A stretch of 64,000 nt of DNA from positions 5,783,236 to 5,847,235 of the forward strand of contig CM057171.1 of the NCBI GenBank assembly GCA_029962745.1. The letters run 5' to 3'. Position numbers and translations under genes: made by a program. Positions 12,576 through 23,049 of the stretch are shown here, piece by piece (within the stretch, counting starts at the first letter, position 1; each line of letters begins with the position of its first letter). The notes under the pieces are model-generated. The model made no database searches and had not been told where the DNA came from. It saw nothing but the letters and a program-made list of their open reading frames with translations. This DNA comes from Echinometra lucunter (Eukaryota > Echinodermata > Echinoidea > Camarodonta > Echinometridae).

Positions 12576-12802
12576 CTTTATGTAATCTGTATATGGATGA
12601 ACTACGTAGACACGCACGGTCGGTCTCCTCGAAGGGGGCATGAAGAGAGGCTCGTAGGCCAAACATCTGAACTGGACTCTAGGAAGATCTGCTGTACATA
12701 ATGCCCAGACTTGAACATGATGTGTACGGAACTTGATCCTACCATTTGAGATAGAGAAACCCCGTAACGTAGTGGAAGACAGGTTTCTGCGACCAAATGT
12801 CC
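12576..12802 (-). CDS. Exon 16: ZU5/UPA junction of the second ZU5-UPA module
   Basis: Acceptor ctcaaag|GG (phase 1), donor ATAAAG|GTATAG (phase 0). The correct frame is not the longest open one here. It reads RIKFRTHHVQVWALC, followed further on by PTVRVYVVHPYTDYIK. This matches the HFS-W-L...RVY layout at the ZU5/UPA boundary of UNC5 and PIDD1. Where autoproteolytic members carry His-Phe-Ser, this protein has His-Val-Gln (12711-12719), so self-cleavage there is not expected. Confidence 0.8.
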
Positions 12803-12984
12803 CTTTGAGAATGAAATAGTATTATGTTTTTAAAATACCTTTAAAATGCATACACAAATTTTACGTACTTTCCACCAACGGTTTTATAATTTTATATAAG
12901 AACAATTACATTCAAGATCTGTATTCGAATCATAGGTGAAAACGATGGGACAGGGCAAACAGGAGATTACGAAGGAGTTCTTAC

Positions 12985-13320
12985 CTGGCCTTGTCTTTGT
13001 GTAGAGGAAGACTGTATGGTCAGCTTTGCCTTCAAGATGATCAGTGCAGTGAGGTACTACTATTGTGGCAGGCTTGAGCAGTTCTTGCGTGAGAGAACAC
13101 TCTACGATCGGAGAAATGAGTACTTCACCCCTCTGTAAGGGAATCCTAGGGGTATCCTGAGTTGGTACCTGAAGGGTGACCACTGATCGCATCCCCTTAG
13201 GTAAAGCTCCTTCGGGGATAGATACGGTAATACCAAGTTCCTCTAGGGTTAGTTCTCCACCCTTGCGATCGATGATGCTATGCGAGATGAGGGGTGTATA
13301 GCCTGGTTGGCACCTCATGG
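12985..13320 (-). CDS. Exon 15: second ZU5 domain
   Basis: The acceptor is actgttag|CC and the donor is GGCCAG|GTAAGAAC, with phase 1 at both ends. The residues show the ZU5 signature: KGGELTLEELGITVSIPEGA (Gly-Gly-x-Leu, then Ile-Pro-Glu-Gly-Ala), VVTLQVP, LISPIVECS and PATIVVPHC. ZU5 domains are beta-rich modules that pack against UPA and the death domain in UNC5 and mediate protein contacts in ankyrins and PIDD1. No transmembrane segment was found in the neighbouring exons, so an intracellular scaffold is more likely than a receptor. Confidence 0.9.
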
Positions 13321-14860
13321 CTAACAGTGTTAAAATCAAATTTTAAAAATGAAATTCACATAAAACCTGAATTATTTTGCTTGAGAAAATGTAAAATCAT
13401 GCGCTTTGCTGTTCATTTATATTTCTGAAATGCTCAAGATAGTTTCTATACTTTTCTGTACATTGCAATAATCACCAAAAGACAATTTGCTCTCCACAGG
13501 GTTACTTTGTTATTTTACTTTATTCAAAATATGAGCTTTAGATATTACGGTACCAAAAAAAAAAAGAATTCAAATATACTCTTTAAAAAACATAGAAGAG
13601 TAATTAGTCTAGTCAGCATACGCGTACGCTTCCGCGCGTGGTAGTATTGTGTCCACAGAGTTAAATCCGATGATTGTGTCATACTTTATATTCTTCAAAC
13701 TCCGTTAACATTCATCCACAGAGTCCCCCCCCCCCCCCCCCGGGGGGGGGGCGACCTAAAGCTCTGCACTTCTTTGCATCCGCTAAAAAGTCACAAAAAT
13801 ACCTCGGTGCTACATATTCTAAAGTTAACTGCTGTGAAAATTGCGATGAACGAATGTAATAACGCACATTTTCCAGTCGATATCAATGCAATGTTAAATA
13901 TTTGTTCGACAAAATGAAAGGGTCCTAAAGCTATGCGCATGACAGTGAAAGCAACTCTTGATTTTCAAACTTACTGGTGTGAATTTCAAATAATCATAAT
14001 ATTACAAGGAATGTTATAAGGTAAATTACTGATTCTTTTTGGCATAATTTGATGAAATTCTCGTTGTTCAGTCACATCGCAAGTTGGCGTATTTTAAATG
14101 TTGACGCGTCGTATTGAGCGTATTTGCAGGGTGCGTAGTTTTAAGATCCGCGTGGCTTTCAATAGGACCCCGACCATGTATATACTCTTAGAACTAAAAT
14201 GTTAAATCGACAATAGAGGAGTGACTACGTTTTCAAAATGGTAGATAAACACTTTGAACATGCAGAATTCAATAATATGCATGCTGGATTCCAACAATGT
14301 ATAAGAAAACCGTTTTTTTTTTTTTTTTTTTTTACAGTGAAAGAAATACAGATCGAACATAAAAAGTAAAAATACAGCGGATCGTATGTAAATCTAATAT
14401 GGTTGTTGTAAAAATACAACAAATATTGTTGTGAATATGATAAAGACATTAAATCTGTATTTCTAAAGCAGTTCATTAGTAAACATACATAAAACTGTCA
14501 ATAAACTACACACCGTGTGTAATCTTGTTGTTTTCCTACGGAGTTTAAAACAACAAGATGTAAAATTACTGTTGTTAAGCAATTTGAAGTGTATAATTCA
14601 TAATAATAGCCAGGATTTTTTTTTCAGTAGGGGGGGGGGCATCAGAAACATTCTTTTGGGGGCACTTACACACACCCACACCCGCATCTACTTTTACACA
14701 TACGTATACACACACAAGCGCACCCACACGGCGCGCGCGCACACACACATACAACTGGCACACACAATTTAACCCTGACGAGCTGACTCAGCCCAAAGGC
14801 TGCAAATCTTCACTTTTGTCTTTCTACCACATTTCGGTATTACTTCCCCTCCCCACCCCC

Positions 14861-14892
<32 letters not shown>

Positions 14893-15199
14893 TTGCCTGC
14901 TGAAAGTGATATACTTGAGCTCTTTTTTGAGGTCACACAAAACTTATGGGGCCACGTGCCCCGGGCTCCCATAGCTACGCCTCTGGTAAAATTACCCACA
15001 GTGTGTTGTTTAATGACAATGCCTGTAACTTTACAGCAAAAAGATCACGGGTTGAAATAAACCTCCTTTGTGAATTCGGGCCTTAATCTCTAATGTATAA
15101 TGCGTACTAACATTAAAAGCCATAAGTGGTTTTAGCATTCACAGTGCTACAGATTCCTCTTGGGCAACACTGTGAGGCTCAATAGGTTTGTGACATTAC
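13321..15199 (-). other. Intron 14 with low-complexity DNA
   Basis: No exon is supported. It contains a long C run directly followed by a G run (13725-13751), a poly-T tract at 14315-14332, and a CA/GC repeat at 14668-14768. The sequence TCTAGTCAGCATACGCGTAC occurs near 13608. Confidence 0.6.
14625..14985. mobile_element. Possible hAT-like fragment with one recognisable end
   Basis: The right end GCTACGCCTCTG at 14974-14985 is the inverse of a CAGAGGCGTAGC end typical of small hAT-like elements. It is preceded inward by CCCGGGCTCCCATA and long C and T runs. The left end is unclear (a G run at 14631-14639), so the element may be truncated. Confidence 0.35.
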
Positions 15200-15448
15200 C
15201 TTCTGCTGTTTCAGCCGCTGCATCATTGAAACGAAAAGCCTGCACAACTTGCAAAAGCCTTACTCTGGTCCCACCTCTGCGGACCCATTCAACAAGCATC
15301 TCCAGCGCGCTCCGGCGGATCATATAGGGGGGAAAGGTCAAAGACGTTCTCATGTTCTGCAAGATATCAGATGGTGTTATGCTCAGATGATGACATAAAT
15401 CCAGTAGATCCGTCTTTGAGCAAATTGCTTTGGACATTTGATCACGCC
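15200..15448 (-). CDS. Exon 14: death-domain-like module 4
   Basis: Acceptor ttcccacag|GG, donor CAGAAG|GTAATG, phase 1 at both ends. It encodes KTDLLDLCHHLSITPSDI, then a helix with ALEMLVEWVRRGG and a final helix RVRLLQVVQAFRFNDAA. The Leu-Val-x-Trp motif with flanking helices is typical of death domains, although the N-terminal helix is short. It precedes the second ZU5. It is either the fourth consecutive death fold of one protein or the start of a second one (see exon 13). Confidence 0.75.
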
Positions 15449-16050
15449 CTGTGGGAACAATGAACATGATTCTGACAAAATAACAGAAGTATTATGCGAA
15501 CATAGTTGAACGTCCAACATGTATCTTCGGCGAGAGGCAAGGGTACGAGCCCTAGGCAAAAACACAACAGAAAGGAAAGGGGCGAGTAAATAGGGTAAAG
15601 GACGATCTTTAAGGATCTTCAAGGGAAAAAATATGTGAAGTTTGGTCCTTCACTCTCTTGCCTATGTTCGATAGGTAGCTAGCTTGCGATGTTTTCTACG
15701 ATATAGAACTTATTCTACAAATACATTTTCAATGGGTTCATGCATGAGAAAAAAAGGGAATGGGATACAATTTTTTGTCGCTTCAACGTTACAGATATGA
15801 ATCAGCCAGATACTAAATACTGCACGTAAATCGTAGGGTGAAATTTCAACATTTACATTAAATTTGAGGCAGGTAGAAAGGTGAGGAGAATTTCCGCTAA
15901 ACTTTACAATAATCATATTGATTTCCTTTACCTCTGACTGAAACAGCTATCATTCTACAAACAATATGACATTTTGTCACAAAGCATCTATGAAAAAAGG
16001 AAGTTTTCCATATTTAGGTAGCTATAACGAAAAAGAGAAATCTGTAGGAC

Positions 16051-16347
16051 GTTTGTTGCAATCATGAATATTGTGTTCAGTGAGAAGTCTGTACAAATGT
16101 TCGTCTTTTTCTTCCTTGTTTAAGCTATTCCACCAGCTGTCTATCAACTGTCTGGATATCTTATGCAGAGCTGAGGGACTGGGTAGACTGATGAATCCAA
16201 CAATGTCATCATCATTCAGACGAAGTGCCTTCCCAAGTTCCAAAGCCAATGAAAACTTGTTCACTGGCAGAGCTACACTACAAAGCTCCCCTCTGGTTGG
16301 TGTACCTCCACCATGACTGAACTCCGAAGTATTAGTTTCGTCTTGAT
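16051..16347 (-). CDS. Exon 13: death domain 3; donor uncertain
   Basis: The acceptor is gacacag|AT in phase 1. A linker with a GGGTPTRGE segment leads into ALELGKALRLNDDDIVGF, ISRQLIDSWWNSLNKEE and LYRLLTEHNIHD, a complete six-helix death-domain pattern. To reach exon 14 in phase 1 the only suitable donor is AAAC|GTCC at 16051, a poor match to consensus. Without splicing, the frame continues ten codons to a TAG at 16022-16024. The gene could therefore end here, or the weak donor may be used alternatively. Confidence 0.75.
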
Positions 16348-16522
16348 CTGTGTCAAAATGAAAAATTCAAAGACCGTCTCACATTAATCACCTAATTTGG
16401 GTGACCTCCTGAATTCGACATGAACTCGACCAATATACACATACTTTGTATCATGGAAAACTTAGTTCCACTCGTATATTAGCATAGATATGATGGAGTA
16501 AACAGGTAAAGTGGTTGTATAC

Positions 16523-16627
16523 CTGCATATGATGCTGAGAATATATCCAGATCTTCATGCTCTACAGGATCGACTGGCTTGGCTCTTTGCAAGGGCATAG
16601 CCGAAGATGTCGCACGTATACTTCCAT
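16523..16627 (-). CDS. Exon 12: 105-bp linker exon between death domains 2 and 3
   Basis: Acceptor cttttttgtag|AT, donor ATGCAG|GTATAC, phase 1 on both sides. It encodes a Ser/Pro/Asp-rich linker (including RAKPVDPVEHEDLDIFSAS) without a domain. Symmetric phase means it could be skipped without breaking the frame. Confidence 0.75.
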
Positions 16628-16977
16628 CTACAAAAAAGACAAAGATTAAACAGCTCTTGCATCATCATTTCCCAATGGTCTTATCATTCATAACTATTTT
16701 TCGCTCTGTTTAGTTTTAAGATATTTAAGATTTTTGTACTCCCAAAAAGTTTCTTGCAATACATTATGGGTCATTTCTGAGACCGACAGACCCATTCTCT
16801 TCCTTTAATATGTGCCTTGTGAACATTGTGAAACAAACTTTATATTGGTTAAGCATGTTGTGACATTGCAAGACATGCCCTCACTGCTAAATCAGTTGGT
16901 TCATCTCTACGTGGAGATAGATAAAAAGTTACAAAAATAAAATTGTGGTTTTTAAAAAAAATTTTAAGAACACCTAC

Positions 16978-17243
16978 CTGCATCCTCCGTAGGTTCTGCC
17001 TTAGATGCTGAGGAGACAGATTCCCAAATTAATTTCAAGATTTCCTTCGCTTTAACCACTGATCTTTGTGACGCCTTCCACATGGAGAGCATTTGGATGT
17101 TGGCTTCTTTCCTGTTCTGCAATGCCTTGTGTTTGATGTTATCAAGCTTAGTCTTGCTGAATCCAAGTTTAGTGCCAATCTCAATGAAGTCCGCAGCCTT
17201 GATGTGTCCAGCCAACTTTAACAAGACTTGGTCAGAAATGTCA
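16978..17243 (-). CDS. Exon 11: death domain 2
   Basis: Acceptor gatacatag|T, donor ATGCAG|GTAGGTG, phase 2 in and phase 1 out. The residues run VLLKLAGHIKAADFIEIG, KLGFSKTKLDNIKHKA, then NIQMLSMWKASQR and EILKLIWESV. This is a full death-domain helix pattern with the helix 5 Trp, closely similar in layout to exon 9, which suggests internal duplication. The open frame alone would start at 17224 and miss the first helix residues. Confidence 0.88.
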
Positions 17244-17770
17244 CTATGTATCGAACATGAAAGAAAGGGAATTCATGAAAATATCAAAGCTTGTTCTGAT
17301 TGTCGTCTGGCTACTGAACTGATTTTAAAGAGAATATGCAACTCGCTAATGCCGATGTTTATCATCAGTATATAGCCTGGATCGGTTACTTGGAAATGCT
17401 ACACTGTAAACGTACAAAAATTTTCTTTGTAGTTGTTAATCACTACACTCTGAAACATTATCAGCACAACGGCTTGATATATTTATTTATATTTTTCTTA
17501 GAAACAACAAAATTGGGTGTCATTTATGACATTTTGTTTTATTTTCTCAATTTTAGTTCCAAACTCGTATCAGGGGAATATCGCAATCGAATTCCCATTG
17601 TTTCAGGATGTTTCTTTCATCTTGATCAGTAGATGAAATAACAATTTTCCTAAACATGTGAAGAAAAGATAAACATAAAGCCTATTTTTTCCTTTATATC
17701 GTTATAAGATCTGAGTTATAAGCAGCTACGTACTTCAAGCTAAATCATAAGAGGAAAAATGGATTCTCAC

Positions 17771-17795
17771 CCAGTGGAGCAAAGGTCTACCGATC
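17771..17795 (-). CDS. Exon 10: 25-bp microexon
   Basis: Acceptor ctgctggacaag|GA, donor CACTGG|GTGAGAAT. It enters in phase 1 and leaves in phase 2, exactly what exons 9 and 11 require, and codes only about eight residues (GSVDLCST). It is called because exons 9 and 11 have incompatible phases without it. The donor is near consensus and the acceptor has a pyrimidine-rich lead. Confidence 0.6.
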
Positions 17796-18071
17796 CTTGT
17801 CCAGCAGAAAGGACGCCAGTGTTGCGTTGTGAAAAAAGAAAACATTTTATATGCTTAAATTAGTTAATATTCCAATAATAATAATATTGCAAAGTATTCA
17901 GTAAGAGAAATGAACTTCTGATTTTCACAAAATTGACATTCTAACGCCTTCTTTCCCTATATCCCTCATAGCCATACTAGTAGCACTGAAAGAAGAAAAT
18001 ATTTTGAGTGATCATGCTTTGTATCATTAGGATTGGAAACTAAGTAAAATCCATATGGGTAAAATTACAAC

Positions 18072-18355
18072 CTGTCATTTCTATCTTTTCTGCTTCTGTT
18101 TCTGCAGACTTCAAAATCGAAAGAAGCATCTCCTTAGTATTTTGACACGATGTCTGCCTCTGTTTCCATTGGATCAGCATGTCACAGATGGCCTGCTGTC
18201 TGTCGTTGAGCCTCTTGTATTCGATTGCATCCAGTTGTGCTATCGGGAAACCAAGTGCCACTCCCAAATCATAGAAGTCATCGATTGAAAGATTTTCGGC
18301 CAATCTGATGACATCAACGTCAGAGAGATCACCGGAAGAGACTCCTTCGATTTCC
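18072..18355 (-). CDS. Exon 9: death domain 1
   Basis: Acceptor gtttaacag|GG (phase 2), donor ATGACAG|GTTGTA (phase 1). The residues DVIRLAENLSIDDFYDLG, VALGFPIAQLDAIEYKR, CDMLIQWKQRQ and TKEMLLSILKSAE trace the death-domain helices, with the hydrophobic-x-x-Trp helix 5. It directly follows the first ZU5-UPA module, giving the classic ZU5-UPA-DD order. Three further death-like folds follow, which is not the case in UNC5 or ankyrins. Confidence 0.88.
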
Positions 18356-18599
18356 CTGTTAAACAATAAACCCTCCTTTTAACTTCTAGGTCTATCTCCA
18401 TACAATTTATTATGTGATTTCTGTTATGGTTCCATTTGATAACTGGACTATATACCTCTGGGTCCTGAAATACTAAGATAATTTGTAGTTGACTTGGAAA
18501 ATATCAGACATCCTCTTCAATTTCTTCGCTCAAGTACAAAAAACGGAGATTTTTTTTAAATGTAAAGTAAACTTCAATCAATCATAATAAAACACTTAC

Positions 18600-18633
18600 C
18601 GAATGATTGAAGATAATTCAGGCCTGTGGATAT
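18600..18633 (-). CDS. Exon 8: 34-bp microexon
   Basis: Acceptor atgtttacag|AT, donor CATTCG|GTAAGTG, phase 1 in and phase 2 out. It encodes DIHRPELSSII as a short linker between the UPA and the first death domain. Strong splice sites and phase agreement with both neighbours support it. Confidence 0.75.
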
Positions 18634-19146
18634 CTGTAAACATATACACACAATTGATAGTTGAAAAGATATAGGGCCTAATATATGGTTGTTTTTTTTC
18701 CTATTAGATTTTTTTTTTCAAGAGGAAATAGAACGTACAGATAAAAAGAAAAAATAAATTCAGGTGTACCCTATATATGCGGCACAATACCGATTGTTAT
18801 GTGGTTATGTGGTTATTTTGTCTAAAACCTCTGAAATGAAAAAAGTAAAAATACATTGAATACAAGCCACATTATTTTGTAAGAAACTGACAATGCCCTG
18901 TTGTATTCGTGAGAGGTGATTGGACATACTGACTTTAATATTATTTTCTACAACCTGGAACTCACACATTTAATGAATCAACGAATCATATGATTTAATA
19001 ATCAAATAATATTAATTTTTTTCAGAAATACTTCACGTGACTCAGTCCTTGCACTTTGTACTTCATTTTAAACTTGTGAGGGTTTTTTTTCTTCCTGATT
19101 TTTACCAATTCCCTTACATCCACCAACTGCATTAAACTAGACTAAC

Positions 19147-19312
19147 CTTCGTATCTAATGACAAACGCCATGGATCGAGATATTCCTCGTTCTCCCGCTT
19201 GTGTTACCGTAATTGTTATCACTTGAAACGGAGTATCACTCTCACTTGGAGGCGGAGGCACCGGTAGGACTACATTATGACTCATCTGGCTGTGAATGTC
19301 TTCTAAAGAAAG
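19147..19312 (-). CDS. Exon 7: C-terminal part of the first UPA domain
   Basis: The acceptor is gtcataaag|CTT in phase 0 and the donor is ACGAAG|GTTAGT in phase 1. The join reads ...PGMDV|LSLEDIHSQ, which parallels the conserved 'VLSLE' segment of UNC5 UPA domains and decides between this acceptor and a nearby one 12 bp downstream (ctttag). Further on are VVLPVPPPPSESD and a strand pair FQVITITVTQAGE. Confidence 0.8.
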
Positions 19313-19974
19313 CTTTATGACCAGAATAGGGTGAAAAGGGAATGTCATTTTAGTGCCATTAAATACACATACATTCGAAACAATTCAGGCACTTTCAGCA
19401 ATTAGAAGTTTGACAACGACGAGACGAGGAAAGGAGAAAATTCAACTGATATTGATTTTGTGTAGAAATAGGACTTTGGGCGCCTAAGGTCTTATCAGTT
19501 TTATGGTCACACCATGGCATCATTAAAGAATGTTAATAATAATAACGCTACCAATAATAACAGTTACATTAAGGATAGTCCTAAACTAATCATTATGACG
19601 TTTACAAAATGTGTTTATTACCTTAGTAACAGCCATCTTCTCATCACAATCATGCGCTACTGTAACGTCACCCGAACGCGATACGACGCTAAAGTGTACG
19701 GGACGATGAACCTTACGATAAGACTTCTCTTTTTCCTCATTCTTTACATCCTGTTGAAAAAAAAATATGGATAAGAATGAAGGCGAATTTTGTGAAACGG
19801 AGGCCGGGTACCAAAAATCATTAAGCATGTTAAATTACATTAGTCTCGTTCCATTGATCCAACCGATAAGACTATTCGGGCCAAAATTCTATGGACCAGA
19901 ATATCTACTTCATAATGTGATAGGAAAGAAACGAGAAAATTTCGAACCAGTAATCATCAGGGTTCACTCTTAAA

Positions 19975-20750
19975 TTGGTAAGTACTCTTAACCAACGTTG
20001 GGTCGTATGCTGTTCATTAAACATTTGGGAATTTATTGCCCGACTCATGTTGGTTAATTGAATGACCTAATATTGGGTAAATTTTCTTATCAAACGTTAA
20101 GTGATTCCCATTGACCAACTTTTTGACCAACGATGGGCCGTATGCTGTCCATTAAACTGTTGGGCATTTATTGTCCAACTGTCAGAATTTACCCAATTGT
20201 TGGGTAACAACATCTTTGTCATTGGGCAAAGTCCGTTGCCTTCTTTTTCGAACTTTAGAAATATAGCGATTATTGCTTCACACCTGTTTAACCATCAACC
20301 TATCATATCCTGCCCTATCCTTTTTAATATCCTATCACCTGTATTATCCTTTCCTATGCTATCCAATTGATATACTAGAATGCAAGCTTTTGTATACCTA
20401 GTATAATTTCAAATGTGCTCTGGTACGGTTAGTAAATCAAGCCCAGCCTAAACCTTACGCTATTGAAAATTCATGAATATCCATTTTCATTTTGCTAATT
20501 TTATAGAAAAAAATTACCCAATTAGTGGATACTTTCATGGAATTGTAAGAATGTATTTTGCTCAACATCCACGTGACCAGGATTGTCGGGAGGCATGGTA
20601 GGAATACGACCAACAGTTGCGCATTTTTTTTTTTTTTTTTTTTTTACACACATTGGTCAAATGTATTATTTTGGGCAAGATTTGCACAGCTTTGGGCAAA
20701 TTTCTAACCAACAATAAGGACAGAGTGTCCAAGATATCCATCCATATCTC
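19975..20750. repeat. Intronic repeat with TTGGG-rich direct copies
   Basis: Two direct copies, offset by about 130 bp, share GTATGCTGT-CATTAAAC and TTGGG-ATTTATTG (dashes mark variable positions). A poly-T tract lies at 20626-20645. Similar TTGGGCAA motifs continue to about 20710. It is probably an old transposable element, but no terminal repeats could be fixed. Confidence 0.45.
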
Positions 20751-20794
20751 TCATTGATATAGCGAATATACTATCATACTCGAGCACAATCAAT

Positions 20795-20967
20795 ACACTG
20801 TAAAGAAAGTTGGTTAAAAATCATTTGTTCGGTTACTCTATGAAACCACCAAATGGTTGAAATAAATATGCACTTGTTGGTGAAACATGTGGGGATTTTT
20901 TTTCCAACAGTTGTTCGGTTCATGTAGTAAGCAACCCAATGATTTTAACTAACTTTTTTGGAGTGTA
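20795..20967. mobile_element. MITE, about 173 bp, imperfect terminal inverted repeats
   Basis: The left end ACACTGTAAAGAAAGTTGG and the right end AACTAACTTTTTTGGAGTGT are inverted, with TTAAAATCAT continuing the match inward on both sides. No coding capacity. Confidence 0.7.
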
Positions 20968-21013
20968 GAATTACAACATTACTTTACAAATAGGAAATTT
21001 GAGGCGGTATGTA

Positions 21014-21467
21014 ATGCTAGGAGTCCACTGGGCCGGCGCCAGTTCGCGCCAGTTCGCGCCAATGCAATTTGCTGTGGCGCCTAGTGTCGCCAATAAGGTG
21101 CCTAGTGGCGTGCAGTGGCTCAAACTGCCTCCCAACTGGCTCGTGGTGGCTCGTAACGGCGCCAAATTTGAATTTGGCGGCAAGGAAATTTCAAAATGTT
21201 TAAAATTTTCGTCGCGCCACTTGCATCGAGCAATCAGCGCGAAGTGTCCACCAAGTGGCACCAAATGGCGCAAACAATCCGCCTATTGGAATCCACTGGA
21301 ATGTAATGGCGCACGCCATGTGACACCTAGTTTATTCCACTTGGCGACACACAACATGCCGAGCGGACATTAATTCGGCGCCACAGCGAGCCACTACGCG
21401 CCAATTATCACATAGTCTTTGGCGCGAACTGGCGCGAACTGGCGCCGCCCCAGTGGACTCCTAGCAT
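21014..21467. mobile_element. GC-rich MITE, 454 bp, 49-bp terminal inverted repeats
   Basis: ATGCTAGGAGTCCACTGGG at the left is matched in inverse by CCCAGTGGACTCCTAGCAT at the right. GGCGCCAGTTCGCGCCAG-type repeats follow inside both ends. The interior is rich in TGGCGC words, far above the GC content of the surrounding intron. The two overlapping open frames here are by-products. Confidence 0.85.
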
Positions 21468-21662
21468 AAAATGCATTATGCACCGGCATGGTACCCTAAA
21501 ATTTGCAAAAGGCTTCCCTTGCCAATCATGTCGATAGTAACAGAAAACAAACCTACTTTATGGTGATTAATATGAACTGTTTAATTACAAAATACAGTTT
21601 TTACTGAATAGCTGAGAGGTATTTGTGATCATCGTCACTGAATCAAAGATTCCACTTCTCAC

Positions 21663-21910
21663 CACATCCATTCCAGGAACATCTGCATGCACGTGAAAGT
21701 GAACCTCGATCTCTTTGCCTCTTTCTATCGTATCAGGTACGTATGGAGTACACAGGAGTTGGTGTCGGATCACTTGTTGCTCAAGAGGGATAAGAACCCA
21801 CCAATCAGCAAAGTGATCGATGTAGAGTTCAAGATGTCTCTCATGCACTCTGCAGTATGGTGGCTCCTCGGGTGAAATGGATGATCTTTTTCTAGATGTT
21901 ATCGGTAGAT
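21663..21910 (-). CDS. Exon 6: end of first ZU5 and start of first UPA
   Basis: Acceptor cattccag|AT (phase 1), donor GATGTG|GTGAGAAG (phase 0). LYIDHFADWWVLIPLEQQ corresponds to the HFS-W-L boundary of ZU5-UPA proteins, and GKEIEVHFHVHADVPGMDV to the first UPA strands. The autoproteolysis Ser of the His-Phe-Ser motif is replaced by Ala (21807-21815, HFA). The frame after the donor runs on to a stop at 21585, so the open frame is longer than the exon. Confidence 0.85.
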
Positions 21911-22148
21911 CTGGAATGAATTGGTTACAAAATAATAATATATTTGCTTTAGAAAACTGTTACAGATTTATTGAGCTTTTCGGCGTGTGCATGTGTGCGT
22001 CAAATTTTTAATATTCAAGTCGAAATGCTATTTTGATACATGTAGGCTATTTAATTTGAGAAATCCCCGACGCTTAGTTTTCATTCGAAGTCCTTTAATC
22101 TGTGACATTTGTTTCCTTACATTCTCTAACCTTTCAGGGATAACGTTC

Positions 22149-22188
22149 AAAATGCTTGAAGTAGCTGTCAACGATCCAGCTGCCCCCT

Positions 22189-22221
<33 letters not shown>

Positions 22222-22332
22222 TACTTAACACCCAGCGTCTTTTGCAGTTGCAAGACGTGAACGGTTATGAAGAAGTGGTTTCCCCTTCACCGTACATGCT
22301 TGAAATAGCTGTCAACGATCCAGCTGCCCCCT

Positions 22333-22367
<35 letters not shown>

Positions 22368-22442
22368 TACTTAACACCCAGCGTCTTTTGCAGTTGCAAG
22401 ACGTGAACGGTTATGAAAAAGTGGTTTCCCCTTCACCGTACA
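22149..22442. repeat. 147-bp tandem duplication with (CT)n tracts
   Basis: Two copies, each with TGTCAACGATCCAGCTGCCC, a CT microsatellite and GTTGCAAGACGTGAACGG. They are nearly identical, so the duplication is recent. Intronic. Confidence 0.9.
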
Positions 22443-22489
22443 TTATAGTGTGGTGATGATATTGTGACAAAGAGGCTGAAATTACTTCA

Positions 22490-22620
22490 GGGCCCCGTAA
22501 CACAAGGCTTAGCGATTGCTCGTACAAAAAAAATGCGACTGATTGCACATAGTGGTCAATGCAATCAATCGCAAAGATTGATCGTAGGATCAATTACTAA
22601 GCTTTGTGTTACGGGGGCCC
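22490..22620. mobile_element. MITE, 131 bp
   Basis: Inverted ends GGGCCCCGTAACACAAGGCT and GCTTTGTGTTACGGGGGCCC. The interior is rich in GATTG/CAATC words. It lies in the intron 70 bp from the ZU5 exon donor. Confidence 0.85.
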
Positions 22621-22689
22621 AGAAGTGTTCCGTCACCGCCTCAGAATGTTACCAGAAAACAAATCAAAGAACTGGACTCTTTGACGTAC

Positions 22690-23049
22690 CTTTGGTAGTA
22701 TCCCATACATGGGAAACGATGTCAGGCGTCACTTGATTAGGGTTGATGACCAAGGTAGAGTGTGGTATCTCGATCTTGACAGGTTGGTGAAAGAATGTAT
22801 GATCTTCCTCCAATCTGTGAAGAGGAGGGTCACATCTGATCCCATAGCAGGCCATGGATTCATCGTCTTGGATGTCAACACTTGGAGGGTCTCTTAAAAG
22901 GGTGAGTGTGATCTTACATCCAATTAAGTCACTGTGTCGAATAGCCTCTGGTGGAATAGTTATTGATACTCCATGCTCTTCTAGTTGATGATGAGTGATA
23001 GTGTTTCCGACTTCAACAGTGGTGACGATAGGTATTGCTTGTGGATCTG
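22690..23049 (-). CDS. Exon 5: first ZU5 domain
   Basis: Acceptor aatgaacag|CAG (a second AG 3 bp on is also in frame), donor CCAAAG|GTACGTC, phase 1 at both ends. ZU5 features: TTVVEVGNTITHHQLEEHGV followed by SITIPPEAI, then GCKITLTLLRDPP, CDPPLHRLEEDHTFFHQPV and KIEIPHSTLV. About 120 residues, a usual ZU5 length. It follows the ankyrin exons as in ankyrins, but a UPA comes next rather than a second ZU5. Confidence 0.9.

Noticed and set aside
12602..12796. Longest open frame over exon 16
   Set aside because: A different frame of the same stretch carries the ZU5/UPA pattern and fits both splice phases.
14560..14567. GTAAAATT as a target duplication for the fragment ending at 14985
   Set aside because: The left copy is not followed by a matching terminal repeat, so the match is probably chance.
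20971..21373. Overlapping frames of 100 and 124 codons
   Set aside because: They lie inside a GC-rich terminal-inverted-repeat element with no family features.
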